Below, in pieces: positions 1-8,414 of a stretch of DNA of 64,000 nt (its first letter is position 1; each line of letters starts with the position of its first letter). The notes beneath the pieces are model-generated. The model was not told the DNA's origin. It saw nothing but the letters and a program-made list of their open reading frames with translations, and made no database searches. The position numbers were made by a program, and so were the translations under genes. The DNA comes from Streptomyces angustmyceticus. GTDB lineage: Bacteria; Actinomycetota; Actinomycetes; Streptomycetales; Streptomycetaceae. The stretch lies in contig NZ_CP082945.1 in assembly GCF_019933235.1 (NCBI RefSeq), positions 4,749,501-4,813,500 of the forward strand, in the 5' to 3' direction.

Positions 1-361
1 TCCGTGACACCAGCATCGCCGCCACCACGAGCAGCAGTCCCGCGAATGCCGCCATCAGCACCGTCGGATCCAGCGCCGCGCTCCACCGGGAGCCGACGTA
101 GCTGCCGGCCGTGCCCAGCGCCCCGAAGACCGTGCCGGCCGCCCACCGGACCCGCCCGGCACGGGCATGGCAGACCAGCCCCGTCACCGCGCCGACCGTG
201 ACCACGATCAGCGCGCCCGCGGTCGCCTCGTGCGGCGACTGCCCCAGCAGGTAGACCAGCGCGGGCACCGCCAGCACCGACCCGCCGCCGCCGAGCGAGC
301 CCAGCAGCAGCCCGATCAGCAGCCCGCACGGCAGCGCCGCGGCGGCTATGAGGACGGACAC
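1..361 (-). CDS. TauE/SafE (TSUP) family membrane transporter, 3' end cut by window edge
   Basis: This is the N-terminal part (about 120 residues) of an inner-membrane permease; the C-terminus lies beyond base 1. The start is hydrophobic, followed by a glycine cluster (LGGGGS) and the helix-loop-helix pattern of the first TSUP repeat, with a second membrane segment after GSYVGSRW. TSUP proteins export sulfite, sulfoacetate or related organosulfur anions. The chosen GTG start at 361 overlaps the end of the upstream GntR gene by 16 bp, so the two are probably co-transcribed. The persulfide dioxygenase fusion just beyond the regulator makes sulfite the likely substrate, which is inference. Confidence 0.8.
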   Translation of the reverse strand, partial: MSVLIAAAALPCGLLIGLLLGSLGGGGSVLAVPALVYLLGQSPHEATAGALIVVTVGAVTGLVCHARAGRVRWAAGTVFGALGTAGSYVGSRWSAALDPTVLMAAFAGLLLVVAAMLVSR

Positions 362-1146
362 GAGGCCCGCGGCGCCAGGGCGACGGCCCGGCTCTCGCCG
401 GACCACTCCGCGACGAAGGCGAACCGGTCGCCGCGGACCACCGTCTCGCGCCACTCCACCGGCCGCTCCCCGGCCCGCCCCAGCCGCTCGATGGTGAACG
501 CGGGCTCCCGGTCGGCCAGCCCCAGCAGCCACGCCTGCCGGATGTCCGGCAGGAACGGCTGGATCCGCTCCCGGCCGCCGGTGACCTTCACCCCGCAGCG
601 CCGCGTCAGCTCGCCGTACAGCGAGGTGTGCCCGAAGTCGGCGCCCAGCAGCGGCTCGGCGACCTCGGCGGGCAGGTACGCGGTGTCGTGCGCGAGCGGT
701 TCGCCGTCCGCGAGCCGCAGCCGCTCCAGCACGACCAGCGGGGCGTCCGGAATCAGCCCCAGATGCCCGGCGACCGTCCCGTCCGCCGTCCGCTCCAGCC
801 GCAGCACCTCGCTGCGCTGCTCCACACCCTGGCCCTCCAGCTCCCGGAAGAGGCTGTAGAGCGAGCCGAGCGGCTGCTGTATGCGGCGGGTGTCGAGCCG
901 GCTGGTACGGCCGCGCTCGGCGATCACCAGCCCGTCGGCGCGCAGTTTGCGCAGCGCCTCGCGGACGGTGTGCCGGCTGACCTCGTACTCGCCCGTGAGC
1001 CGGTGCTCGGCCGGGAACTCCGCGCTGAATTCGCCGGCTTCCATCCGGCGGCGCAGATCGTCGAAGAGCTGCGCCCACAGGGGCAGCGGCGAGCGCCGGT
1101 CCAGGGGACGCGGGCCGTGCGCGCCGTCCGGCGGCTCGGTCGTCAT
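346..1146 (-). CDS. GntR-family transcriptional regulator (HutC type)
   Basis: The protein has 266 residues. The N-terminal winged helix (about residues 20-90) holds the family signature around PLWAQLFDDLRRRMEAGEF and SRHTVREALRKLRADGLV. The remainder is a UTRA/HutC-like effector domain with the typical ERLRLADGEPLAHDTAYLP strand pattern. It overlaps the transporter gene downstream and is divergent from the persulfide dioxygenase gene, so it probably controls one or both. A perfect palindrome in the divergent region (1515-1526) is a candidate operator. The effector is unknown. Confidence 0.88.
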   Translation of the reverse strand: MTTEPPDGAHGPRPLDRRSPLPLWAQLFDDLRRRMEAGEFSAEFPAEHRLTGEYEVSRHTVREALRKLRADGLVIAERGRTSRLDTRRIQQPLGSLYSLFRELEGQGVEQRSEVLRLERTADGTVAGHLGLIPDAPLVVLERLRLADGEPLAHDTAYLPAEVAEPLLGADFGHTSLYGELTRRCGVKVTGGRERIQPFLPDIRQAWLLGLADREPAFTIERLGRAGERPVEWRETVVRGDRFAFVAEWSGESRAVALAPRASCPSS

Positions 1147-1605
1147 GGTGGGTTCCTCCGCGGGCGTACGGGCTGGTGGTGTTGGGTGCGGTCGTCTGCG
1201 CCGGACCGGTCGTACGAGTCGGCCGGCGCGCGGGTGGTGCGGCGGACGGGGCGGGCGTGGTGCGTGAGCCGTGCGTAAACGGTGCGCAGAGCCGCATATG
1301 AAGCTGAGGCGGCGTCACGCGAGGTCCGTACGAGGCGCCATCGCACCCTCACGTCCGTACGGGACGACGCCGCCCACGCCGTCCCTCACACCCCTGCCGG
1401 ACGACGTCGCGCGGCGTGATGCCTGCCACGTCGTCACGCAAGTGCGCCTGGTGCGGCGTCACATGATGCGCCTGGGCGGCGGTCACGGCTTGTCGCCCGC
1501 CACCCGGCTCCCTAATGTACGTACATCCGTGCATCCGCACAACGCACCCTGCCTGAGGGGGCCCAGCCGCCGCGCACGGGCCCCGCGCACCCCTGGAGGC
1601 CGACC
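1147..1605. other. Divergent intergenic region between gntR and the persulfide dioxygenase gene
   Basis: No convincing gene is present in these 459 bp. Short ORFs on both strands lack ribosome sites and homology that I recognise. CGTCAC-type heptamers recur (around 1312, 1432 and 1456) and a perfect palindrome lies 80 bp before the dioxygenase start. A GGAGG Shine-Dalgarno sits at about 1594-1598. The region probably carries both promoters. Confidence 0.5.
1515..1526. promoter_or_regulatory. Perfect 12-bp palindrome, candidate GntR operator
   Basis: ATGTACGTACAT reads identically on both strands and lies about 80 bp upstream of the dioxygenase/rhodanese start. HutC-type GntR proteins often bind short palindromes with GT...AC half-sites. 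Assignment to the adjacent regulator is inference. Confidence 0.4.
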
Positions 1606-3093
1606 GTGCACTTCGCGCAGTACTACCTCGACTGCCTCTCCCAGGCGTCGTATCTGATCGGCGACAAGACCACCGGACGCGCCGTCCTCGTCGACCCGCG
1701 CCGCGACATCGACGACTACCTCCACGACGCGGAAGCCGCCGGCCTGCGCATCGAACTCGTCGTCGAGACGCACATCCACGCCGACTTCCTCTCCGGCCAC
1801 CTCGAACTCGCCCGCGCCACCGGCGCCGCCATCGCCTTCGGCGAGGCCGCCGAAACCGGCTTCCCCGTACGGCGGTTACGGGACGGCGAGCGCCTCTCGC
1901 TCGGCCCCGACGACGGCGAGGGCGTCACCCTCACCGTTCTCGCGACTCCCGGCCACACCCTCGAATCCATCTGCCTGGTCATCCACGAGCACCCCGACGA
2001 CGAGGTCCCGTTCGGCGTCCTCACCGGCGACACCCTCTTCGTCGGCGATGTCGGCCGCCCCGACCTGCTCTCCGCCGCCGGCCACTCCGCTCACGACATG
2101 GCCGCCCGGCTGCACCGCTCCCTGCACACCAAACTCCTGACCCTCCCGGACGCGACCCGGGTCTTTCCCGCACACGGCGCCGGCTCCGCCTGCGGCCGCA
2201 GCCTCTCCAGCGAGACCAGCTCCACCATCGGCGACCAGCGCCGCTTCAACTACGCCCTGCAGCCCATGCCGGAGGCCGACTTCGTCCGGCTGGTCACGGC
2301 CGGACAGCCCACCGCCCCCGGCTACTTCGCCCATGACGCGGCCCTCAACCGCGACGGCCACCCCCTCCTGGAGCCCGGCCCGCCGACCGCCCTCACCCTG
2401 AACGAGGCACTCGAAGCCCGCGACCGGCAGGGCGCCGTCCTCCTCGACTGCCGCCCACTGGCCGCCTACACCCGCGCACACCTGGCCGGTTCGCTCCATA
2501 CGAGCCTGGACACCCGGTTCGCGGAATACGCCGGCACCGTGGTCGCCCCGGGCACCCCCATCGTGCTGCTCGCCGACCCCGGCACCGAACAGGAGGCCCG
2601 CCTCCGCCTCGCCCGCATCGGCTACGACCACGTCCTCGGCCATCTCCCCGACCCCTCCGCCGTCTTGGACCGCACCCCCACCCTCACCCGCAGCAGCCAC
2701 CGGATCCGCCATGACGAACTCGACGGCGGCCCGGCGGGGGCCGGCCTGACGGGTGCCGGTCCGGGCGGAGTCGGCGGGGCAGGGGCTGACGCGACGGGGG
2801 CCGAAACGGCCGGAGGCGGTCCAGCCGCTCCCACGCACCGCTCGCCCATCCAGCTGATCGACGTCCGGAATCCCGCCGAGTACGAGGCGGGCGCCCTCCC
2901 CGGCGCCCGCAACATCCCCCTCGCCGGACTCCCGCACCGCATCGACGAACTGGACCCGGCCCGCCCGGTGGTCCTCTACTGCCGCAGCGGCAACCGCTCG
3001 GTGATCGCGGCGGCACTGCTGGAGGCCCGCGGCTTCGAGGACGTCTGCGACGTGGTGGGGGGCTACGAGGCAGCGGCCGCGGGCGTCGGGTGA
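1606..3093 (+). CDS. MBL-fold persulfide dioxygenase-like protein fused to two rhodanese domains
   Basis: The protein has 495 residues and a GTG start preceded by GGAGG. Residues 1-220 are an ETHE1-like metallo-beta-lactamase fold with T55-H-I-H-A-D60, H65, H116, D142 and H190 as metal-ligand candidates. A first rhodanese domain (about 265-350) lacks a cysteine in the active loop (LLADPGTEQ), so it is probably structural. After a Gly/Ala-rich linker (371-410), a second rhodanese domain has an intact loop with Cys459 (LYCRSGNRS). Such fusions oxidise glutathione- or low-molecular-weight-thiol persulfides to sulfite and move sulfane sulfur. Leu91 is a TTA codon (1876-1878), so translation may depend on bldA tRNA. 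A sulfite-exporter-family gene lies nearby. Confidence 0.88.
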   Translation: MHFAQYYLDCLSQASYLIGDKTTGRAVLVDPRRDIDDYLHDAEAAGLRIELVVETHIHADFLSGHLELARATGAAIAFGEAAETGFPVRRLRDGERLSLGPDDGEGVTLTVLATPGHTLESICLVIHEHPDDEVPFGVLTGDTLFVGDVGRPDLLSAAGHSAHDMAARLHRSLHTKLLTLPDATRVFPAHGAGSACGRSLSSETSSTIGDQRRFNYALQPMPEADFVRLVTAGQPTAPGYFAHDAALNRDGHPLLEPGPPTALTLNEALEARDRQGAVLLDCRPLAAYTRAHLAGSLHTSLDTRFAEYAGTVVAPGTPIVLLADPGTEQEARLRLARIGYDHVLGHLPDPSAVLDRTPTLTRSSHRIRHDELDGGPAGAGLTGAGPGGVGGAGADATGAETAGGGPAAPTHRSPIQLIDVRNPAEYEAGALPGARNIPLAGLPHRIDELDPARPVVLYCRSGNRSVIAAALLEARGFEDVCDVVGGYEAAAAGVG

Positions 3094-3431
3094 GCGCGCG
3101 TCCGACGGGCCGTTGGGCCTCGGCCGGCGCGACGGGCGGCTGAGCGAGAGAAGGGGCGTACGTCGCACGGAGAGCGGCAGAGAGCGGCACAGGGAGCGGC
3201 GGGGAGCGGAAGGAGAGGATGGAATGCAGAGGATGGAAGACCGGGGAATAGGGCAGCAAGAAACAGGGCAGGAAGCCTGGGGCGCCGAGCCGTGCCCGGC
3301 TCACCGACTGACCGGCTGACCGCTGACCGACCGGCGAACTCCGGCGCGAGTACCTGCAGCGCGGCTACGGCCGAGAGTGCCGAGAGCCGAGCGAGCGCCT
3401 CATAAAGCGGACGTTCAGCGAACGTTGATCG
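3094..3431. other. Intergenic region with purine-rich short repeats
   Basis: No gene is supported in these 338 bp. GAGCGG-containing units recur at about 3167-3210, GAGGATGGAA is repeated at about 3214-3240, and GACCG/TGACCG units occur at 3305-3335. Just before the next gene, an inverted repeat ACGTTC-AGC-GAACGT (3411-3425) may be an operator or part of the promoter. Confidence 0.4.
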
Positions 3432-3998
3432 GTGATCTCCATCCTGATCCGCATGTTGCGCCGTCTGATCTCAGAGCATGCAGAAGACACCCGGGAGCCG
3501 CAGGAGCCCGAGGCGTCGCGGATCGCCCTCACCTGGAGCGGGGAGCCCGGCCGCCAGGAGGAGCTGACGCACGGCATGCTCCTGGACCGGGCCGAGCGCG
3601 CCGCGGCCGCGCTCACCCGGCTCGGCGTGCGCGCCGGTGACCGGGTCGCGGTGCACCTGCCGCTGGTCCCCGAATCGGTGATCGCCACGCTCGCCTGCGG
3701 CCGACTGGACGCGATACGCACCACACTGCCCGTCTCGCTGACGGTGCCCGAACTCGTCGCGCGGACCCGTGAGTCCTCGGCCCGGGTGCTGATCACGGCC
3801 GACGCGGCGTTCTGGGACGGCGCCGTACGCCCGGTGAAGCCGCTGCTGGACCACGCACTGGCACGCAGCGCGACCTCGGGAAGCGCACCCGACCGCACCG
3901 TGCTGGTGGTCAACCGGTGCTCCCGCCCGGTCTCCTGGAAGCCCGGCCGCGACCTGTGGTGGCACGAGGCCCTGGGCGTCCCGGCAGCCACCCACTGA
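3432..3998 (+). CDS. Truncated AMP-binding (acyl/acetyl-CoA synthetase-like) protein
   Basis: The protein has 188 residues. It resembles only the N-terminal subdomain of ANL-superfamily ligases: the stretch LTRLGVRAGDRVAVHLPLVPESVIATLACGRLDAI is typical of acetyl-CoA synthetases. The ATP-binding P-loop (TSGSTGxPKG), the YGxTE motif and the C-terminal lid are all missing, where a full enzyme has about 550-650 residues. It cannot be an active ligase by known rules. It is either a decayed remnant or a conserved short stand-alone protein. Codon usage is still normal. Start GTG 3432 or ATG 3453. Confidence 0.6.
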   Translation: MISILIRMLRRLISEHAEDTREPQEPEASRIALTWSGEPGRQEELTHGMLLDRAERAAAALTRLGVRAGDRVAVHLPLVPESVIATLACGRLDAIRTTLPVSLTVPELVARTRESSARVLITADAAFWDGAVRPVKPLLDHALARSATSGSAPDRTVLVVNRCSRPVSWKPGRDLWWHEALGVPAATH

Positions 3999-4062
3999 GG
4001 ACGCGCCCGCCCGAGGCGGAGAACCCGAGCGCGGATCCGACGGGCCTGCGCCTACCGGGACA

Positions 4063-4128
4063 CCTGCCTATGGGGGACGGGGAGCCTGCCCATGGGGGGG
4101 GAGGAGCCTGTCCATTGGGGATAGGGCG
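4063..4128. repeat. Three tandem copies of a 22-bp unit
   Basis: Units begin at 4063, 4085 and 4107, each starting CCTGCCTATGGGG, CCTGCCCATGGGG or CCTGTCCATTGGGG and ending in a GGAG or GGGCG tract. The period is exactly 22 bp with scattered substitutions. Function is unknown. Confidence 0.65.
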
Positions 4129-4834
4129 TGCGCATTCGCGGGGTTGGAGCCCCGTCCCGGCACAAAGGGGCGCACGAAGGTGGGCGATGGCCTCCGCCCA
4201 CCACCAATGGAAGGCGCGGCTCTGGTCCAGCACCGTGGCGAAAATTCACCCACTGAGACCGCAAAACAAGCCGTTTGCCGTATACGTACCTAGCGTGGGT
4301 TCCGTGCCACAGCCATCAGACGCCCCACCCGCCCCGGCTGCAAAGCCCGAGGCATCAGTGGCGCCCCCTAGGCCGAGGCCCCGGACGGCCCCGGCGATCC
4401 CTGCGGCCCACACGCCCTGCACACCCCTCACGTTCCATGCGTTCCTGGCGTCCGGCGATCCCTCCGACCTCCATGGTCCGCGCGACGCCGATGAGATCGC
4501 CCCTCGCGCTTCTCCTGATGGCTGCCACCTTCCCCCCGACCGGAAAGGCCGCCACCCCATGGCCCGTCATGAGTACGCACACCCCCGCCATCCCCTGCCC
4601 GGCACCACCCGGAACCGCCCCCTGCGACGCGGACACGGCTCACAGGGCCCACCGGCCCGCCCCCAGGACCGGCACCGCCCCCGCCCCATACCCACCCACG
4701 ACAAGGGCCACTAGCCCGACAGCCACAGCCCGCTCCACGCCTCTTCGACTCGCCCCTTCTCCTGGGGCCCCCCCCCCCCGCCCCCCGGCCCCCTCCCACC
4801 CCGCCCCACCGCCCGCGCACAACGGTCGGACCGC

Positions 4835-4980
4835 TGGCGCTCGCAGCCGTCCCCGCGCGCACACCACCAGCCGTACCCGAGCTCGCAGTCGCCGCCCCCG
4901 CGCTCGCACCCTCAGCCGTCCTGCACTCGCACCCGCAGCCGTCCCCGCGCTCGCACCCACAGCCGTCGCTGCACTCGCCT
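4835..4980. repeat. Degenerate tandem repeat built on CTCGCACCCGCAGCCGTC
   Basis: CTCGCA..CAGCCGTC blocks recur about six times with a spacing of roughly 20-25 bp. The repeat keeps one reading frame rich in Ala/Arg/Pro but has no recognisable protein. It could be a minisatellite or a decayed repeat-protein segment. Confidence 0.5.
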
Positions 4981-5099
4981 CCCCTCCCGAGCCCGCCCCG
5001 CCCTCCTCCCGCAGGCCGGTGGCAGCGTCCGGCCCGCGCGTGCGCCTGAACCGTCAACCCACCGGCCGGCGCTTCACCCGGCAATGACAGGATGGCGCA

Positions 5100-5669
5100 A
5101 TGGCGACAAATTCCTCGGCCTCTTCGGAGGACCGTCCGGCAGGTATCGAGCCTTGGGCGGGTGAGGATTCACTGCATGAGGACCTCCTCGTGGCGAAGGC
5201 GCGGGTGTACGACCCTTGCGGATTCGTCTGCTCCCGGCCGGTGCCCGAGGCCGAGAGCGCTGAGTATGCGGCGCATGAGTTCACGCTCGACGGCAGCTCC
5301 GTCAGGTTCCGGGTGGCCAAGACGACCCCGACGAAGGTCGGTCAGTTCGTCACGGTGTGGAAGAGGAGCCCCGGCGGGCCGATTGCTCCGTTCGACTCCG
5401 AGGATCCGGTCGACCTCTTCGTCATCAGCTCCCGCGACGAGCGGAATGCCGGGCACTTCGTCTTTCCGCGGGATGTGCTCTGCCAACGGGACATCGTTTC
5501 CAGGAACGGTTCCGGCGGAAAGCGGGCGTTCCGCGTCTACCCGCCGTGGGTGGAGACGACCAACCGCCAGGCCCGCAGCACCCAGGCATGGCAGGTGAAG
5601 TACTTCCTGCCGCTCCCCGATGACGCCCCTCTCGACACGGCCCGTGCCCAAGCCCTCTACCGCCCCTGA
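5100..5669 (+). CDS. MepB-family protein
   Basis: The protein has 189 residues and an ATG start. The sequence has the MepB-family pattern: an N-terminal YDPCGF region, then FRVAKTTPTKVGQFVTVWKR, a DLFVISSRD strand, and PRDVLCQRDIVS followed by KRAFRVYPPW. Staphylococcus aureus mepB lies in the mepRAB multidrug-resistance locus, but its biochemical activity is not established. It stands alone here with no MATE pump or MarR regulator beside it, so a drug-resistance role cannot be assumed. Confidence 0.85.
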   Translation: MATNSSASSEDRPAGIEPWAGEDSLHEDLLVAKARVYDPCGFVCSRPVPEAESAEYAAHEFTLDGSSVRFRVAKTTPTKVGQFVTVWKRSPGGPIAPFDSEDPVDLFVISSRDERNAGHFVFPRDVLCQRDIVSRNGSGGKRAFRVYPPWVETTNRQARSTQAWQVKYFLPLPDDAPLDTARAQALYRP

Positions 5670-5783
5670 GCGAAGGACTCCGCGAACGGGCACGGGCACC
5701 GCGCGCGGCCGTACGCTGCCACCGCCCGTCCCCAGGCCCGCGCCGACCACCGACCGCCCCCGGCCCGCCCGTACCCTGGACGG

Positions 5784-6065
5784 GTGAGCACCAGCCCCGA
5801 GCCGCAGCCGGCCCCCGAACCCCAGTCGGCCCCCGCCTCCTCCCAGGAAGCGGTCGACGGCGCGGCCGCGCAGGAGTCCGTGTCCGCCCCCGCGTCCTCG
5901 GCGCGCCCGGCCCGTAAGCCCGCGGTGAAGCTGATCTTCGATGATCCGCTGAACCAGCAGTCCTCGGACGACACCGACCGGGGCTGGGGCGAGCGCGCGG
6001 ACGGCAGGGACAGCGCAGCCGATCTCGCCCGCTTCCTCGACGAAAAGCCGCCCCACCACCTCTGA
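5784..6065 (+). CDS. Small conserved-type hypothetical protein
   Basis: The protein has 93 residues, a Pro/Ala/Ser-rich disordered N-terminal half and a more ordered acidic tail (KLIFDDPLNQ...GERADGRDSAADLARFLDEKPPHHL). A likely -10 element TACCCT ends 6-7 bases before the GTG start and no Shine-Dalgarno is present, so the transcript is probably leaderless, as is common in Streptomyces. Function is unknown. Confidence 0.7.
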   Translation: MSTSPEPQPAPEPQSAPASSQEAVDGAAAQESVSAPASSARPARKPAVKLIFDDPLNQQSSDDTDRGWGERADGRDSAADLARFLDEKPPHHL

Positions 6066-6108
6066 GCGAGGCGACGGGGCGGCGTGTGCCGGCCGCTGTG
6101 AGCGCCCG

Positions 6109-6615
6109 CTACTGCTGAGACTTCTGCGTGCCGATGATCCCCGCGTGGGAGGAGGGCACGGACGGCGATCCGGCGCGCTGCGCGAGCAGCGCGTCGCGGA
6201 TCTCGATGAGCAGCTCGACCTCGGTGGGGTCCACCGGGACGTCCTCGACCGGCTTCCTGGCCGCCAGGCGCTCCTTCCACTTGTTGAGCGGAAGGATCAT
6301 GAGGAAGTAGACGACCGCGGCGGTGATCAGGAAGGTCAGGGCGGCGCTGAGCACCGAGCCCCAGAGCAGGTAGATCCCGCTGGTGTACTCGCCCGTCTTC
6401 TTGTTCACCTCGCACGACGCGCTGAGGCAGGCCTTGTAATTGTCGAGGTTCTGCGAGCCCAGGGCGCCGATGATCGGGTTGATCACGCCCTTGACCACGG
6501 CGTTCACGATGTTCGTGAAGGCAGCACCGACGACCACCGCGACCGCGAGTTCGATGACGTTGCCGCGCATCAGGAATTCCTTGAATCCCTGAAGGACGCC
6601 CTTGCTCTCGCTCAC
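6109..6615 (-). CDS. mscL: Large-conductance mechanosensitive channel MscL
   Basis: The protein has 168 residues. The N-terminal helix and TM1 (GFKEFLMRGNVIELAVAVVVGAAFTNIV), the loop, and TM2 (ALTFLITAAVVYFLMILPLNKW) match the MscL family, followed by a cytoplasmic helix containing ELLIEIRDALL. The channel forms a pentamer that opens under membrane tension to release solutes during hypo-osmotic shock. The GTG start at 6615 (MSESKGVL) follows a GAAAGAGG ribosome site; a longer open frame exists but adds no family sequence. Confidence 0.95.
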   Translation of the reverse strand: MSESKGVLQGFKEFLMRGNVIELAVAVVVGAAFTNIVNAVVKGVINPIIGALGSQNLDNYKACLSASCEVNKKTGEYTSGIYLLWGSVLSAALTFLITAAVVYFLMILPLNKWKERLAARKPVEDVPVDPTEVELLIEIRDALLAQRAGSPSVPSSHAGIIGTQKSQQ

Positions 6616-6897
6616 CTGACAGCCTCTTTCCACGCTCACGGGGGATGGTGCACCAATGTTCAGCACCGCAACTTACGGCAGGGCAGGGCGGAGGTGTCCA
6701 GTCGTCCACCACGAACCGGCGATCGGCCGAGGCGGCGGTGCGCGTCCGGCGGAGGGGTTCGGCCCTGCGGACGCCGTGGACGGATACCGCGAGGGTGGTG
6801 CGGTGAGCACGCCCCCATTGGCGCGCGGCGGATGCCCCGCCACTCGCAGCAGTGTGGCGTGAGGGGAATGCGGTGGCCACTTGATCTTGGAGCATGG

Positions 6898-7314
6898 TCA
6901 CCGACCTCCCGCGGCCGCCGACGACGGGCAGCCGGGAGCGGGAGCGGGTCGTACGGCACCGTACGAGGCTCCGCCGGCCAATGCTGCGGCGGTCATCGCC
7001 AGACCGGCGGCCAGCATCCGCTGCCGGGCGCCACGCCCCCGTCCGCGCCGCCCGCCGCCCGCCCGCACGGGAGCGAAGTGCGGTACCTCACACGGCGGCG
7101 GCGCGGGAAGCGGCGGTGAGAGAAGACCGGGATCCGGCAGTCGACGGGGATCGAGAGCGCCGGACGGAGAAGGGGAGGCAGACGGGAAAACCGCCGAAGG
7201 GGGAGAGGAAGAGGAGGCGGACGTCCCTGTCGACGCCGAGGCCGACATCGAAAGGGCAGTCGACCGAGAAGTCGACAGAGGAGACGAACAAGAACCCAGA
7301 CAACCACGAGCCAT
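6898..7314 (-). pseudogene. Probable remnant of a SAF/CpaB-like secretion-associated gene
   Basis: The 3' part of this frame reads like the N-terminus of a membrane-anchored protein: a basic stretch (GGGRRGRGRGARQR) then a hydrophobic helix (MLAAGLAMTAAALAGGASYG). The frame stops about 20 residues later, where the expected SAF/CpaB-type domain is absent. In many Streptomyces such a gene sits between an MTA-phosphorylase gene and mscL, the same position as here. The 5' part is Ser/Pro-rich and may not be coding. This reading is tentative. Confidence 0.35.
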
Positions 7315-7465
7315 GCCACACACCACCTGAGGCGAGGGGATCGGAAGGACCGGCCTCACCACCGTCCCCGAATCCGCTCCGGCCCGCCGTGGGCTGTGGA
7401 CCGCCGGGCGGTTGTGGACAACCCGGCCACCCGCGAGGGGGAGGCCGGGTGGGTTCGTGGGGGCG

Positions 7466-8299
7466 TTACGGCAGGTCGATGCCCAGGTCCCAGCCGGTGT
7501 GGACGTCGGTGCACAGGCAGCTGCGGTCGGTGGTGTCGGGGAGGGCGGCGACCGCGTCGAAGAGGACCGCGCGCAGCCGGCCGACGTTCTCGGCGAACAC
7601 CCGGAAGACTTCCTCGTGGGAGACGCCGTCGCCGGTCTCGGTGCCCGCGTCCAGGTCGGTGACCAGCGCCAATGACGTGTAGCACAGGCTCAGTTCGCGG
7701 GCCAGGACGGCTTCGGGGTGGCCGGTCATGCCGACCACCGACCAGCCCTGCGCGGCGTGCCAGCGCGATTCGGCGCGGGTCGAGAAGCGGGGGCCCTCGA
7801 TCACGACCAGGGTGCCGCCGTCGACCGGCTCCCAGTCCCGGCCGCGGGCGGCCTTGAGAGCGGCCTGCCGGCCGGTGGGGCAGTACGGGTCGGCGAAGGT
7901 CAGGTGGACGACGTTGGGGGTCGTCCCGTCGGGGAGCGGCTCGCCGTCGAAGTAGGTCTGGGGACGGGACTTGGTGCGGTCGACGAGCTGGTCGGGGACC
8001 AGCAGGGTGCCGGGGCCGTACTCGGGGCGCAGGCCGCCGACCGCGCACGGGGCGAGGACCTGGCGCACGCCGAGCGAGCGCAGTGCCCAGAGGTTGGCGC
8101 GGTAGTTGATGCGGTGCGGCGGGAGGTGGTGGCCGCGGCCGTGCCGGGGCAGGAACGCGACCCGGCGGCCGGCGATCTCGCCCAGGAACAGCGAGTCGCT
8201 GGGGCGCCCGTAGGGGGTGTCCACCGTGATCTCGGTCACGTCGTCGAGGAAGGAGTAGAACCCCGAGCCGCCGATTACACCAATCTCCGCGTCAGCCAT
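7466..8299 (-). CDS. mtnP: S-methyl-5'-thioadenosine phosphorylase / purine nucleoside phosphorylase family
   Basis: The protein has about 277 residues. Family motifs are IGVIGGSGFYSFL at the N-terminus, PRHGRGHHLPPHRINYRANLWAL for phosphate and ribose binding, EGPRFST, GMTGHPEAVLARE and LVTDLDAGTE. The enzyme releases the purine base from methylthioadenosine or a related nucleoside by phosphorolysis; actinobacterial members can prefer methylthioinosine. The ATG at 8299 lies 8-9 bases after a -10-like TAGTGT on this strand, suggesting a leaderless message. A GTG nine bases upstream is the alternative start. Confidence 0.9.
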   Translation of the reverse strand: MADAEIGVIGGSGFYSFLDDVTEITVDTPYGRPSDSLFLGEIAGRRVAFLPRHGRGHHLPPHRINYRANLWALRSLGVRQVLAPCAVGGLRPEYGPGTLLVPDQLVDRTKSRPQTYFDGEPLPDGTTPNVVHLTFADPYCPTGRQAALKAARGRDWEPVDGGTLVVIEGPRFSTRAESRWHAAQGWSVVGMTGHPEAVLARELSLCYTSLALVTDLDAGTETGDGVSHEEVFRVFAENVGRLRAVLFDAVAALPDTTDRSCLCTDVHTGWDLGIDLP

Positions 8300-8372
8300 G
8301 CCGGTCACACTATCGGGGGACGGTGGCCCGGAGGGGGCGGGCGGCGGAGGTGAAAGGAATCCGTAAGGCAGC

Positions 8373-8401
8373 GGGCCCCGCCGTCGGTGACGGCGGGGCC
8401 C
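8373..8401 (-). terminator. Strong hairpin between fmdB and mtnP
   Basis: A perfect 13-bp stem (GGGCCCCGCCGTC at 8373-8385 with its complement at 8389-8401) has a 3-nt loop. It lies 13 bp past the fmdB-like stop and upstream of mtnP. No U-tract follows, as is usual for Streptomyces. Confidence 0.75.
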
Positions 8402-8414
8402 GGAGAGCTGTGGG

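Larger units (their letters stand above)
3999..5099. other. Low-complexity 1.1-kb interval without a supported gene
   Basis: Open frames exist (for example + strand from about 4303 and about 4491), but they are Pro/Arg/Ala-rich, switch frame preference and resemble no family I know. A possible -10 element TAGCGT (4291-4296) lies just before a GTG at 4303. Two blocks of degenerate tandem repeats lie at 4063-4128 and 4835-4980. The interval may be decayed coding sequence. Confidence 0.4.

Noticed and set aside
4275..5087. 270-residue Pro/Arg-rich frame
   Set aside because: Low-complexity frame with tandem repeats, no homology I know and no clear start. Kept only as an intergenic note.
5657..6901. 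414-residue minus-strand frame over mscL
   Set aside because: It overlaps mscL in another frame and shows no family pattern; MscL is unambiguous.
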